From: Porphyrobacter sp.
GTDB taxonomy: Bacteria > Pseudomonadota > Alphaproteobacteria > Sphingomonadales > Sphingomonadaceae
DNA length: 64,000 bases
NCBI GenBank assembly: GCA_027533455.1
Contig: JAPZUC010000004.1
Span: 1 to 64,000, forward strand
Direction of reading: 5' to 3'
Numbering within the stretch: position 1 is the first letter of the stretch; every line of letters begins with the position of its first letter. The notes under the pieces are model-generated. The model had not been told where the DNA came from. It searched no databases and saw only the letters and a program-made list of their open reading frames with translations. Positions 33,491 to 41,872 of this stretch are shown piece by piece. A program made the position numbers and the translations under genes.

Positions 33491-34695
33491 TGATCCATGA
33501 TATCGCCGTGATCGGCGCCGGCATGGCGGGTGCGAGCCTCGCCGCCGAACTTGCGGCCCATGCCCGTGTGCTGCTGCTGGAGGCGGAGGACGCGCCCGGT
33601 TATCACGCCACCGGCCGCTCGGCGGCGTTCTGGGAGGAATGTTACGGCGGCCCCGGCGTGGTACCGCTGACCCGCGCTTCGGGCGCCTATCTGGCGCAGC
33701 ACGGCTTTCTCACCCAGCGCGGTGCGCTGTATATCGGGCGGACCGAGGATCGCGCGGCGATGGACGAATTCCGCGCCAGCTATAACGGCACTGGCGTCCA
33801 AATTGAGCGTCTGGCGCCCGAGGCGCTGGCTGAACGCGTGCCCCATGTAAGGCCCGAATGGAGCGAGGCGCTCTACCAGCCTGCCTGCGCGGATATCGAT
33901 GTGGCGGGGCTCCACCAGCACTATCTCGCCGAGGCACGGCGGCAGGGCGTGACAATTGCCACCCGTGCGCGGGTCAGCGGGCTGGCGCGGGCGAACGGCG
34001 TCTGGACCATCACCGGCCAAACCGGCGAGACATGGCAGGCCGCAACGCTCGTCAACGCCGCCGGAGCGTGGGCCGACGAAATCGCGCGCCTTGCCGGGGT
34101 CGCCCCCATCCGCATCGCCCCCTTCCGCCGCACGGTCGCCGTGCTGCAGGTAGAACCGCAAGCGCCCGCCGATCTGCCGCTCGTAATCGATGTCGGCGGG
34201 GGCTTCTACTTCAAGCCCGATGGCGGCCGTCTGTGGCTGAGCCCGCATGACGAAATCCCGTCCGAGCCCTGCGATGCCGCGCCCGAGGAGCTTGATGTCG
34301 CCATCGCCATCGACCGCTTCCAGAATGTGACCGATTGGCGGATCGCGGCGGTCGAGCATCGCTGGGCGGGGCTGCGCAGCTTCGCGCCCGACCGGATGCC
34401 GGTTTATGGCTTCGATGCCGATGCCGACGGCTTCTTCTGGTTTGCAGGGCAGGGCGGCTTCGGCATCCAGACTGCGCCCGCCGCCGCGCGGCTGGGGGCG
34501 CAAGCTGTGCTGGGGCTGGGGGCGGACGCGATGACGGCCGGGATCGATCCGGCCGCCTATGCCCCCGCGCGCTTCAAGTACAATTGGGAAGTGATGTTCT
34601 CGACGCAGGGCTATTCGAGCAAGGCGAGCGCGCAGAATGTCATCGATTCGATCAAGCAGAACGGCCCCGACGCCGAGGTCGAAGACAACAGCTGA
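33490..34695 (+). CDS. FAD-dependent oxidoreductase (DAO family) with a DUF1508/YegP-like C-terminal tail
   Basis: The 401-residue protein begins with the Rossmann FAD motif IAVIGAGMAGASLAAELA and contains DAO-family blocks: YHATGRSAAFWEE, GALYIGRTEDR, LVNAAGAWADEIARLAG, RWAGLRSFAPDRMPVYGF and FFWFAGQGGFGIQTAPAAARL. It would oxidise an amino acid or related amine. The expected ending (AAYAPARF, about 355-362) is followed by residues 363-401 containing GYSSKASAQNVIDSIKQNGP and AEVEDNS. These closely resemble the second half of a DUF1508/YegP module and are not part of the oxidase family. A gene-fusion or deletion event is the likely cause. Confidence 0.88.
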   Translation: MIHDIAVIGAGMAGASLAAELAAHARVLLLEAEDAPGYHATGRSAAFWEECYGGPGVVPLTRASGAYLAQHGFLTQRGALYIGRTEDRAAMDEFRASYNGTGVQIERLAPEALAERVPHVRPEWSEALYQPACADIDVAGLHQHYLAEARRQGVTIATRARVSGLARANGVWTITGQTGETWQAATLVNAAGAWADEIARLAGVAPIRIAPFRRTVAVLQVEPQAPADLPLVIDVGGGFYFKPDGGRLWLSPHDEIPSEPCDAAPEELDVAIAIDRFQNVTDWRIAAVEHRWAGLRSFAPDRMPVYGFDADADGFFWFAGQGGFGIQTAPAAARLGAQAVLGLGADAMTAGIDPAAYAPARFKYNWEVMFSTQGYSSKASAQNVIDSIKQNGPDAEVEDNS

Positions 34696-34721
34696 TTGTC
34701 TTAGTCGCGCTGACGCGCGAT

Positions 34722-34810
34722 GCAGACCTCCCGCCCAACCTCCCCGCCCGGCCACCACAACATAATGGCACTATTGGTGGCCGGGCGGGGAGGTGGAGCG
34801 GGAGGTCTGC
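34722..34810. repeat. Long near-perfect hairpin between DAO-fusion and rnhA genes
   Basis: GCAGACCTCCCGC (34722-34734) and CCTCCCCGCCCGGCCACCA (34739-34757) pair perfectly with the matching complements ending at 34810. The 13- and 19-bp stems are split by a 4-nt internal loop and closed by a 17-nt loop. A second small hairpin, GCCACC-GAA-GGTGGC (34811-34825), follows. It lies between convergent genes and may terminate both. Its length and symmetry also resemble a REP- or MITE-type element. Confidence 0.75.
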
Positions 34811-34840
34811 GCCACCGAAGGTGGCTAAAATCAGGAAACC

Positions 34841-35281
34841 CTACCCCGCCGCCTGCCGTGCCGCTTCCGCGCTTGCCAGCGCGTCGCAGCGCTCGTTTTC
34901 TGGGTGGCCCGAGTGGCCTTTGACCCATTCCCATGCCATCTTGTGCGGGCGCACCGCCGCGATAAGCTCGCGCCACAGGTCTTCGTTGGCGACCGGCTTT
35001 TTCGCCGAATTGACCCAGCCGCGCTTCTGCCAGCCGAAGATCCATTGCGTCATCCCGTCGATGACATAGCGGCTGTCGGTGTGGACTATGACGGCACAGG
35101 GCTCTTTCAGCGCGGTGAGGCCGCGCAGTACCGCCGTCATTTCCATCCGGTTGTTGGTGGTCTCTGGCTCGCCGCCGACAAGTTCCTTCTCGTGTCCGCC
35201 GCTGCGCAGGATCGCGGCCCAGCCGCCCGGGCCGGGATTGCCCTTGCACGCGCCGTCGGTGAAGATATCGACCTGTCTCAC
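34841..35281 (-). CDS. rnhA: Ribonuclease HI
   Basis: The 146-residue enzyme degrades the RNA strand of RNA-DNA hybrids. The DEDD catalytic set is visible: first Asp in [19 protein letters not shown], Glu in [10 protein letters not shown], Asp in [13 protein letters not shown] and Asp in [21 protein letters not shown] holds the conserved histidine. The length is close to E. coli RNase HI. The start is taken as GTG 35281 (RQVDIFTDG follows), since upstream in-frame sequence is not conserved RNase H sequence. It is the last gene of the ispH-thrB-rnhA unit. Confidence 0.93.
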   Translation of the reverse strand: MRQVDIFTDGACKGNPGPGGWAAILRSGGHEKELVGGEPETTNNRMEMTAVLRGLTALKEPCAVIVHTDSRYVIDGMTQWIFGWQKRGWVNSAKKPVANEDLWRELIAAVRPHKMAWEWVKGHSGHPENERCDALASAEAARQAAG

Positions 35282-35306
35282 GTGCAAGCCTTTGGCGCGC
35301 GCGGCC

Positions 35307-36290
35307 TCAGCCTGCAAGCAGGGCGGCGCCGTGGTCGTGGTAAAACTGCCAGCGCTGCACGAATTGCATCGGGTCTTTGCGGGTGACGAGCGCATCGTCG
35401 GGCGTGTCGAGCCAGTCCTCGGCGCGGCTGGCGACGAACCTCAGGCACGCGCCCTTGGCAACCGGCGCGAACAGCGCGCGCTCTTGCGCGGTGAGGCGGC
35501 GGACCGACTGATATCCCTCCAGCAGCGCCGCGCCGCAATCGGGGCGGTAGGCGTTTCCGGCATCGAAACACCATGCGGCGTGGGTCACCGCCAGATCGAG
35601 CACCATTGGTCCGGTGCAGGCGAAGTAGAAATCGATCAGCCCTGTCACCGAATCGCCCAGCATCAGCACATTGTCGGGGAATAGATCGGTGTGGGTCTGC
35701 GACTGCGGGAGCGCCGACAGGTCGAGCGCCGCCGCTGCTCGCGCGTGATCGAGCATCGCGGGCAGCGCAGGATCGATCGTGGCCAGAGCGTCGGCCCCGC
35801 AGGCGTCGAGGATCGCGGCGCTCGCGGCGAAGTCCATCGCGTTGGCACGGGTGTGGGGGAAGTCCTGCGCGGCAAGATGCAGGTTCGCCAGCACCGCGCC
35901 CACGGCGCGGGCCTGTGCAGGTGTCGGCCGCGTAGGGGAGACACCCGGCAGAAACTCGATCAGCGCGGCAGCCTTGCCCTCGACCATGCGATAGGCCGCG
36001 CCTGTGCGGTCATGCATGGTGCGCGGCACAGGGCAGCCCTTTGCGGCAAGATGATCGAGCAGCCCGAGGAAATAGGGCAGATCGGCATAGTCGATCCGCC
36101 GCTCATAGAGCGTGAGGATGAAGCGCGTGCCGCTGGTGCCCGACCTCTCCGCGCTCCCGGCCGTCTCCACCAGCCAGTTGGAGTTGGAGACGCCCTCGGC
36201 AATGCCCTTGGCCGACACCAGGTCGCCCACGTCATATTCGCCGATCAGCCGGGCGAGATCCTCCGCCCCGAGATGGGTGTAGACCGCCAT
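35307..36290 (-). CDS. thrB: Homoserine kinase (APH-type ThrB)
   Basis: The 327-residue enzyme phosphorylates homoserine for threonine synthesis. It belongs to the aminoglycoside-phosphotransferase/choline-kinase fold, not the GHMP fold of enterics. It has [14 protein letters not shown] (nucleotide loop), TLYERRI, catalytic [14 protein letters not shown] (HxD....N) and [20 protein letters not shown]. This type of ThrB lies between ispH and rnhA in many alphaproteobacteria, as here (19 bp after ispH, 25 bp before rnhA). Confidence 0.92.
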   Translation of the reverse strand: MAVYTHLGAEDLARLIGEYDVGDLVSAKGIAEGVSNSNWLVETAGSAERSGTSGTRFILTLYERRIDYADLPYFLGLLDHLAAKGCPVPRTMHDRTGAAYRMVEGKAAALIEFLPGVSPTRPTPAQARAVGAVLANLHLAAQDFPHTRANAMDFAASAAILDACGADALATIDPALPAMLDHARAAAALDLSALPQSQTHTDLFPDNVLMLGDSVTGLIDFYFACTGPMVLDLAVTHAAWCFDAGNAYRPDCGAALLEGYQSVRRLTAQERALFAPVAKGACLRFVASRAEDWLDTPDDALVTRKDPMQFVQRWQFYHDHGAALLAG

Positions 36291-36309
36291 GCGCCCCTCC
36301 GCGGCCAGC

Positions 36310-37299
36310 CTATTCGGTCAGCTGGCGCGGCAGCTTGAAGACCATCTTCTCCTCGGCGGCGGTGATGGTCTTCTCAGAGATCGCGCGCACGGAGGCGATC
36401 GCATCGACCACTTCGCGCACCAGCACTTCGGGTGCGGAAGCACCGGCGGTCAGGCCCAGCGTCTTGACGCCGTCGAGCCACGCGAAATCGATTTCGGTCG
36501 CGCGCTGGATCAGCTTGGAGGGCGTGCCCAGTCGTTCAGCCACTTCCACCAGCCGCAGTGCGTTGGACGAATTGGGCGAGCCGATCACCAGCACCAGATC
36601 GCAATCCTGCGCCAGTTCCTTGACCGCGGCCTGGCGGTTGGAGGTCGCATAGCAAATATCCTCGGCGCGCGGGCCGCTGATGTTGGGGTAGCGCCATTCG
36701 AGCGCCTCGATCACCTCGCGCGTGTCGTCTACCGACAGCGTGGTCTGGGTGAGGTAGGACAGCGCCTCATCGGAATCGAAGGGCAGCTTGTCGACATCCT
36801 CGATGGTCTCGACCAGCGTCATCTGCCCTGGCTCGACCTGCCCCATAGTGCCGATCACCTCGGGGTGGCCTTCGTGGCCGATGAAAATGATGTGGCGGCC
36901 TTTTTCGATCTGGCGTTCGGCCTGGCGGTGGACCTTGCTGACCAGCGGGCAGGTGGCATCGACATAGAGCAGCTTGCGGCGCTTGGCTTCGGCCGGGACT
37001 GCCTTGGGCACGCCGTGGGCGCTGAACACCACCGGCGCATCGTCGGGCACCTCGTCCAGTTCCTCGACGAACACCGCACCCTTGGCCTTCAGCCCTTCGA
37101 CCACATATTTGTTGTGGACGATCTCGTGCCGGACATAGACCGGCGAGCCATAGCGTTCGAGCGCCTTCTCGACGATCTCGATGGCGCGGTCGACCCCGGC
37201 GCAGAAGCCGCGCGGGGCGGCGATCAGCAGGTTGAGTGGCGGAAGGCCGGAGGTCTGGTCGGTTGCAGCGGCATCGGCAGCTTGAAAGGGCGCGTTCAT
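36310..37299 (-). CDS. ispH: 4-hydroxy-3-methylbut-2-enyl diphosphate reductase
   Basis: The 329-residue iron-sulfur enzyme performs the last step of the MEP isoprenoid pathway, forming IPP and DMAPP. Cluster-binding cysteines are C33 in [13 protein letters not shown]117 in [12 protein letters not shown] and a third in [11 protein letters not shown]. Active-site histidines lie in [18 protein letters not shown] and [12 protein letters not shown] 37299 follows GAGGGAGC. An in-frame open region upstream has no family sequence. It heads the ispH-thrB-rnhA transcript. Confidence 0.96.
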   Translation of the reverse strand: MNAPFQAADAAATDQTSGLPPLNLLIAAPRGFCAGVDRAIEIVEKALERYGSPVYVRHEIVHNKYVVEGLKAKGAVFVEELDEVPDDAPVVFSAHGVPKAVPAEAKRRKLLYVDATCPLVSKVHRQAERQIEKGRHIIFIGHEGHPEVIGTMGQVEPGQMTLVETIEDVDKLPFDSDEALSYLTQTTLSVDDTREVIEALEWRYPNISGPRAEDICYATSNRQAAVKELAQDCDLVLVIGSPNSSNALRLVEVAERLGTPSKLIQRATEIDFAWLDGVKTLGLTAGASAPEVLVREVVDAIASVRAISEKTITAAEEKMVFKLPRQLTE

Positions 37300-37371
37300 G
37301 TCGCTCCCTCTAGCGCTTTCCACCCGTCCTCGCTAGGGCGCACGGGATCGTTTAATTCAAGGACGGCTTTG

Positions 37372-38037
37372 ATGATGCTCCGCGCACGCGCTCCTTTCGC
37401 TCTGACGGCGTTTGCCCTGTCCGCCGTGGCGGCGCTGTCTGGCTGCTCGAAAAAGGGCGAGCTGGTGTTCGACGAAGGCGTCGGCGTTGCCAGCGTGCTG
37501 ACCCTGTGCCCGGCGGTCGGCATCCCCGACTACACCGGCGACGTCACCACCTTCCGCGACCCGGCCGATACCAGCGTGGCGAGCCTCGATGTCAGCGCGG
37601 CGATGACCAATCTGCGCACCACCTGCAACGACACGGCTGACAAGATCTATTCGGAAGCGAGCTTCACCGTGAACGCGCGCCGCAGCGACACCCGCGGTGC
37701 GCGCACCGTCGAACTGCTGTACTTCGTTACTGTCGTTCGCGGTGGGAGCGCGGTCGTGTCCAAGCGGATCGGGACTGTCACGCTGGTCTTCGCCGACGGG
37801 CAGGACCGTTCTTCGGCTAACGGCAAGGCTGGCGGCTTCATCAACCGCGCCGATGCCGCGCTGCCGGAAGATATACGCCAGAAGATCACCAAGCGACGAC
37901 GCGCAGGCGATGCCGAAGCGGCGCTCGATCCGCTGGCCGATCCCGAAGTGAAGGCGGCCATCGCGCGCACCCGCTTCGAAATGCTGGTCGGCTTCCAGCT
38001 GACCGAGGCGCAGCTGAAGTATAACGCGACGAGGTAG
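37372..38037 (+). CDS. Hypothetical lipoprotein
   Basis: The 221-residue protein starts MMLRARAPFALTAFALSAVAALSGCSKKG, a lipoprotein signal with lipobox LSGC. The mature part contains VLTLCPAVGIPDYTGDVTTF, MTNLRTTCNDTADKIYSEASFTV and a beta-strand region VELLYFVTVVRGGSAVVSKRIGTVTLVFADG, and ends with a charged helix and QLTEAQLKYNATR. This resembles a conserved sphingomonad lipoprotein of unknown function. Two adjacent ATG codons (37372 and 37375) can both serve as start. It is divergent from ispH across 72 bp. Confidence 0.8.
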   Translation: MMLRARAPFALTAFALSAVAALSGCSKKGELVFDEGVGVASVLTLCPAVGIPDYTGDVTTFRDPADTSVASLDVSAAMTNLRTTCNDTADKIYSEASFTVNARRSDTRGARTVELLYFVTVVRGGSAVVSKRIGTVTLVFADGQDRSSANGKAGGFINRADAALPEDIRQKITKRRRAGDAEAALDPLADPEVKAAIARTRFEMLVGFQLTEAQLKYNATR

Positions 38038-38262
38038 TTTGTTTTTCGAACGCGCCTCCGCGCGTTCGTCCTCGGCGCATTTCCTCCGCTTCGCTACGGA
38101 GCGCCTGCGGGCGGGCGGTCGGCCTTGCGGTGCCTGCGGCACCGGGCCTGTGCGACACGCCTCGTTTCGTTCGTGTCCCTTCCTCCCCGTCCCGGGCTTG
38201 ACCCGGGACCCAGCTTCCTATCTTGCACGCGCGATCTTCCGCGCCAGACGCACGAGAAACCG
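38038..38262. repeat. Intergenic hairpin cluster before argS
   Basis: This 225-bp gap has no gene but several inverted repeats: CGAACGCGC/GCGCGTTCG (38047-38068, 9-bp stem, CTCC loop), a CTCCG...CGGAG pair near 38091, GGTGC/GCACC near 38130-38144, and GTCCCGGG-CTTGA-CCCGGGAC (38189-38209). The last type is a common dispersed intergenic palindrome in sphingomonads. The first probably ends the lipoprotein transcript. The argS promoter should lie toward the right end. Confidence 0.6.
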
Positions 38263-40011
38263 ATGACCGAACCCAAAACCCTCTATTCCGCCTATGCCGC
38301 GCTGATCGAAAGCGTGCTGACTGATCTGGTCGCCGAAGGCACGCTGCCGGCTGGCACCAGCTTTACCAATGTCACGCTCGAACCGCCGCGCGATGCCAGC
38401 CACGGCGACCTTGCCACCAATGCCGCGATGGTGCTGGCCAAGCCCGCCGGGCTCAACCCGCGCGCGCTGGCCGAGGGGATCACGGGCAAGCTTGCCGCGC
38501 ACGCGAGCATCACCAGCGCCGAGATTGCCGGGCCGGGCTTCATCAACCTGCGCCTCGCGCCCGCCGCTTGGCTCGAAGAACTCGCCGCCATCGCGCACCT
38601 GGGCGCAGACTATGGCCGCTCGGCCATGGGCGAAGGCCGCGTGGTCAATGTCGAATATGTCTCGGCCAACCCCACTGGCCCCATGCACATGGGCCATTGC
38701 CGCGGCGCGGTGGTGGGCGATGCGCTGTCGGGCCTGCTTGAATTTGCAGGGCACGCGGTCACCAAGGAATACTACGTCAATGATGCCGGCGCGCAGGTCG
38801 ATGTGCTCGCGCGCTCGGTGCACCTGCGTTACCTTGAGGCGCTGGGGCAGAGCATTACCATCCCTGAAGGCCTCTATCCCGGCGATTACCTCGTCGATAT
38901 CGGCCAGAAGCTCGCCGCCGAATTCGGTGACAAATACGCCGACGCGCCCGAAGGCGATTGGCTCATCCTGTTCCGCACCCGCGCAGTCGCGGCGATGATG
39001 GACATGATCCGCGACGATCTCGCCACGCTCGGCATCAAGCACGACCTGTTCTCTTCGGAAGCGGAACTGCAAGCTTCGGGCAAGGTCGATGCTGCCGAGG
39101 CATGGCTGCGCGCGCATGACCTTGTTTACGACGGTGTGCTCGAAGCGCCCAAGGGCAAGGCCCCGCCGGAAGATTGGGAGCCGGTACAGCTGCCGCTGTT
39201 CCGCTCGACGAAGTTCGGCGACGATCAGGATCGCCCGATCAAGAAGTCGAACGGCGCGTGGACCTATTTCGGTGCCGACCTCGCCTACCATTTCCAGAAG
39301 GCCCAGAGCGCCGATGCGCTGGTCGATATCTGGGGCGCGGACCATGCCGGCACCGTCAAGCGGATCAAGGCCGCCGTCGCCGCGCTCACCAGCGCCGATG
39401 GCGGTGCTCCCAAGCCCTTCGAGGTCAAGCTCGTCCAGATGGTTCAGCTGATGAAGGGCGGACAGCCCTTCAAGATGTCCAAGCGCGCGGGCAATTTCGT
39501 CACGCTGGCGGACGTGGTGGACATGGTCGGCAAGGACGTGGTGCGCTTCACCATGCTCACCCGCAAGCCCGATGCGCAGATGGATTTCGACTTCGACAAG
39601 GTGGTCGAGGCGTCCAAGGACAACCCGGTCTTCTACGTGCAGTATGCCCACGCGCGCATCCGCTCGACGCTGCGCAAGGCCGCCGATCGGGGGCTGACGC
39701 CGTCGGATGCCGCGCTGGACCGGCTCGGCACCGAGGAGCTGGCGCTGGTCGCCCGCGCCGCGCAGTTCCCGCGCGAGATCGAGGCCGCGGCGCGTGCGCG
39801 TGAGCCGCACCGGATCGCCTTCTACCTCTATGATCTGGCCGCCGACCTCCATTCCTACTGGAACCTCGGTAACGACCGCCCGGAAAAGCGCTTCATCGTG
39901 GAACAGGACGCCGCTCTGACCGCGGCGAGGCTTTTCCTCGGGGCTGCGATCGGGCAAGTGATCCGCAATGGTCTCGGCGTGCTCGGCGTCGAGGCGGTCG
40001 AGAGAATGTGA
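38263..40011 (+). CDS. argS: Arginyl-tRNA synthetase
   Basis: The 582-residue class I synthetase charges tRNA-Arg. It has the N-terminal Add-1 domain (first about 115 residues), the HIGH-equivalent NPTGPMHMGHCRG at about 138-150, a KMSKR-like KMSKRAG at about 402, and the C-terminal anticodon-binding DALR domain (PVFYVQYAHARIRS...RIAFYLYDLAADLHSYWN, ending NGLGVLGVEAVERM). Start MTEPKTLYSAYAALIESVL is typical. It begins the conserved argS-SPOR-nagZ-scpAB-tatABC block. Confidence 0.97.
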   Translation: MTEPKTLYSAYAALIESVLTDLVAEGTLPAGTSFTNVTLEPPRDASHGDLATNAAMVLAKPAGLNPRALAEGITGKLAAHASITSAEIAGPGFINLRLAPAAWLEELAAIAHLGADYGRSAMGEGRVVNVEYVSANPTGPMHMGHCRGAVVGDALSGLLEFAGHAVTKEYYVNDAGAQVDVLARSVHLRYLEALGQSITIPEGLYPGDYLVDIGQKLAAEFGDKYADAPEGDWLILFRTRAVAAMMDMIRDDLATLGIKHDLFSSEAELQASGKVDAAEAWLRAHDLVYDGVLEAPKGKAPPEDWEPVQLPLFRSTKFGDDQDRPIKKSNGAWTYFGADLAYHFQKAQSADALVDIWGADHAGTVKRIKAAVAALTSADGGAPKPFEVKLVQMVQLMKGGQPFKMSKRAGNFVTLADVVDMVGKDVVRFTMLTRKPDAQMDFDFDKVVEASKDNPVFYVQYAHARIRSTLRKAADRGLTPSDAALDRLGTEELALVARAAQFPREIEAAARAREPHRIAFYLYDLAADLHSYWNLGNDRPEKRFIVEQDAALTAARLFLGAAIGQVIRNGLGVLGVEAVERM

Positions 40012-40038
40012 TTGGGCCCAAGGGGGGCGTAAGTTGCC

Positions 40039-40767
40039 ATGATGGTGGATGCGGAATACGAGGAACTGGGCGACGCCGACGGCGAGCTTGACCTTGCCGA
40101 TACCGACAGACTGCCGTGGCTCGAATCCGACGAGGAAGACGAGGACGCGGGCGGTCTGGATACCAGCCAGATCATGCTCTTCGCCGCCGGCATGGTGGCG
40201 CTGCTCGCCGTGGTGGTCGGCGGGGTGTGGTGGGTCACCAACCGCGCCGCCAACAGCGAGATCGTGGCCGATGGAAGCGTGATCGCCGCGCCCGAAGGCC
40301 CGATCAAGACACGTCCCGATGATCCGGGCGGCAAGACCTTTGCCGGCACCGGCAATGTCGCGCCGGTTGTGGGCGAGGGCGGATCCCGCCCCGCCGTGGT
40401 CGCCGAAGCGCCGATGCCGCCGCTGCCGGGCGGGACGCCGGGCACAAAGCTTGTGCCGGTACCCTCCGCCGCGCCTTCCGCGAGCGCGACCAAGCCCGTG
40501 CCCGTCACCGCCCCGACCGCCGCGCCTGTTGTGCCCGGCACCGGTGTCCAGCTGGCCGCCTATGGCACCCGCGCCCGCGCCGAACAGGGCTGGCTCGACG
40601 CCCAACGCCGCACCGACAAGCTTTCGGGCGTGAAATACCGCATTATCGAAGGCAAGGTCGATATCGGCACGGTCTATCGTTTGCAGGCTGTTACCGGCAG
40701 CCGCGCCGAGGCCGATCGCCTGTGCGCCGCGCTCAAGGGCGACGGGGTCGATTGTCAGGTCAAGTAA
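40039..40767 (+). CDS. SPOR-domain membrane protein
   Basis: The 242-residue protein has an acidic cytoplasmic N terminus (about 1-40, Asp/Glu-rich), one membrane helix (about 45-66, IMLFAAGMVALLAVVVGGVW), a long Pro/Ala-rich periplasmic linker (about 70-165) and a C-terminal SPOR domain (VQLAAYGTRARAEQGW...YRIIEGKVDIGTVYRLQAVTG). SPOR domains bind denuded septal peptidoglycan, so a cell-division role is likely. It sits between argS and nagZ as in related alphaproteobacteria. Confidence 0.88.
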   Translation: MMVDAEYEELGDADGELDLADTDRLPWLESDEEDEDAGGLDTSQIMLFAAGMVALLAVVVGGVWWVTNRAANSEIVADGSVIAAPEGPIKTRPDDPGGKTFAGTGNVAPVVGEGGSRPAVVAEAPMPPLPGGTPGTKLVPVPSAAPSASATKPVPVTAPTAAPVVPGTGVQLAAYGTRARAEQGWLDAQRRTDKLSGVKYRIIEGKVDIGTVYRLQAVTGSRAEADRLCAALKGDGVDCQVK

Positions 40768-40795
40768 GGGCGAAATAGGTGGGGATTGGCAGGGG

Positions 40796-40838
40796 CTAGA
40801 CCCCGTCCTGACCCCCTCCAGCCCTTGCTAGACCCCCC
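40796..40838 (-). repeat. Array D: GGGTCTA-type direct repeats without palindrome
   Basis: On the minus strand the units read GGTCTAG, GGGCTGG, GGGTCAGG and GGGTCTAG, spaced 10-11 bp. Plus-strand landmarks are CTAGACCCC at 40796, CTGACCCCC at 40808, CAGCCC at 40819 and CTAGACCCCC at 40828. They fill the gap between the SPOR gene and nagZ. No parS-like sequence lies within about 60 bp. The period is less exact than in the other three arrays. Confidence 0.6.
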
Positions 40839-40858
40839 GTAGAGTGCGACTTTGGGGA

Positions 40859-41872
40859 ATGATTCCGGCAATCTTCGGCATTTTCGGCCCTGTCCTGACA
40901 GCGGATGAGCGCGCCTTCTTCCGCGATTGCGACCCTGCGGGCTATATCCTGTTCGGTCGCAACTGCGTCGATCCTGCGCAACTGCGCGCTCTGACCGATG
41001 ACCTGCGGAGCATCCACGGGCGAGAGCGGTTGCTGGTCTCGATCGATCAGGAAGGCGGCCGTGTGGCGCGGCTCCGGCCGCCGCATTGGGCCGCCTATCC
41101 TGCTGGGCAAGTCTTTGATGTGCTATACGAAATTGCCCCGGCCAGCGCGATCGAGGCGGCGCGCGCCAATGCAACCGCGATGGCCCTGGAACTGTCGGCG
41201 ATGGGGATCACGGTCGATTACCACCCCCCGCTCGACCTGCGGGTGCCGGGCGCACACGACGTGATCGGCGATCGCGCTTTCGGTGCGGACCCGATGCAGG
41301 TCGCTGCTCTGGGGCGTGCGGTGCTCGAAGGGCTGGCAGCCGGCGGCGTCGCTGGGTGCATCAAGCATATGCCCGGCCACGGCAGGACGGATGTCGATAC
41401 CCACAAGGCGCTCCCGACGGTAACCGCCTCGGCTGAGGAGCTGGAGGATGATCTTGCGCCGTTTCGCACTTTGAATCATGCGCTTATCGGCATGACCGGT
41501 CACCTCATCTTCACCGCTTGGGACGCCGAAAACCCCGCCACGCTGTCTGAAACGGTCATTCGCGACGTGATCCGTGGGCGCATCGGGTTCGACGGGCTGC
41601 TGCTTACCGACGACATCGACATGGAAGCGCTGGGGGGCACGATCCCGGAACGTTCAGCCCGCGCACACGCCGCCGGGTGCGACATCATCCTGAATTGCTG
41701 GGCCAAGATGGACGACATGACAGGCATCTGCGAGGTGCTGCCGCCCATGTCCGAGGCGACCGCCGCGCGGCTCGACCGGGCTCTGGCGAGCACACAGGTC
41801 GCCGATGCTATCGCGCCGCAAGCTGCCGAACTGCTCGCCAAGCGCGACGCCCTGCTGGCGCTTGCCGCATGA
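40859..41872 (+). CDS. nagZ: Beta-N-acetylhexosaminidase NagZ
   Basis: The 337-residue glycoside hydrolase family 3 enzyme removes N-acetylglucosamine from muropeptides in peptidoglycan recycling. Family motifs are VSIDQEGGRVARL, the His/Asp general-acid loop CIKHMPGHGRTDVDTH at about 168-183, and the nucleophile aspartate in GFDGLLLTDDIDMEAL at about 251. The start is uncertain. ATG 40859 (MIPAIFGIFG) matches the family start but has GGGGA immediately before it; GTG 40844 has no ribosome site. The upstream repeat array D lies within the leader. The gene overlaps scpA by four bases. Confidence 0.92.
   Translation: MIPAIFGIFGPVLTADERAFFRDCDPAGYILFGRNCVDPAQLRALTDDLRSIHGRERLLVSIDQEGGRVARLRPPHWAAYPAGQVFDVLYEIAPASAIEAARANATAMALELSAMGITVDYHPPLDLRVPGAHDVIGDRAFGADPMQVAALGRAVLEGLAAGGVAGCIKHMPGHGRTDVDTHKALPTVTASAEELEDDLAPFRTLNHALIGMTGHLIFTAWDAENPATLSETVIRDVIRGRIGFDGLLLTDDIDMEALGGTIPERSARAHAAGCDIILNCWAKMDDMTGICEVLPPMSEATAARLDRALASTQVADAIAPQAAELLAKRDALLALAA

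Noticed and set aside
34722..34825. tRNA or structured small RNA gene at the long hairpin
   Set aside because: No cloverleaf, anticodon arm or CCA end; the structure is a simple stem between convergent genes.
38218..40605. Long open frame (795 codons) on the minus strand opposite argS and the SPOR gene
   Set aside because: It runs across two genes with clear functions and shows only His/Arg/Gly-rich composition without motifs.
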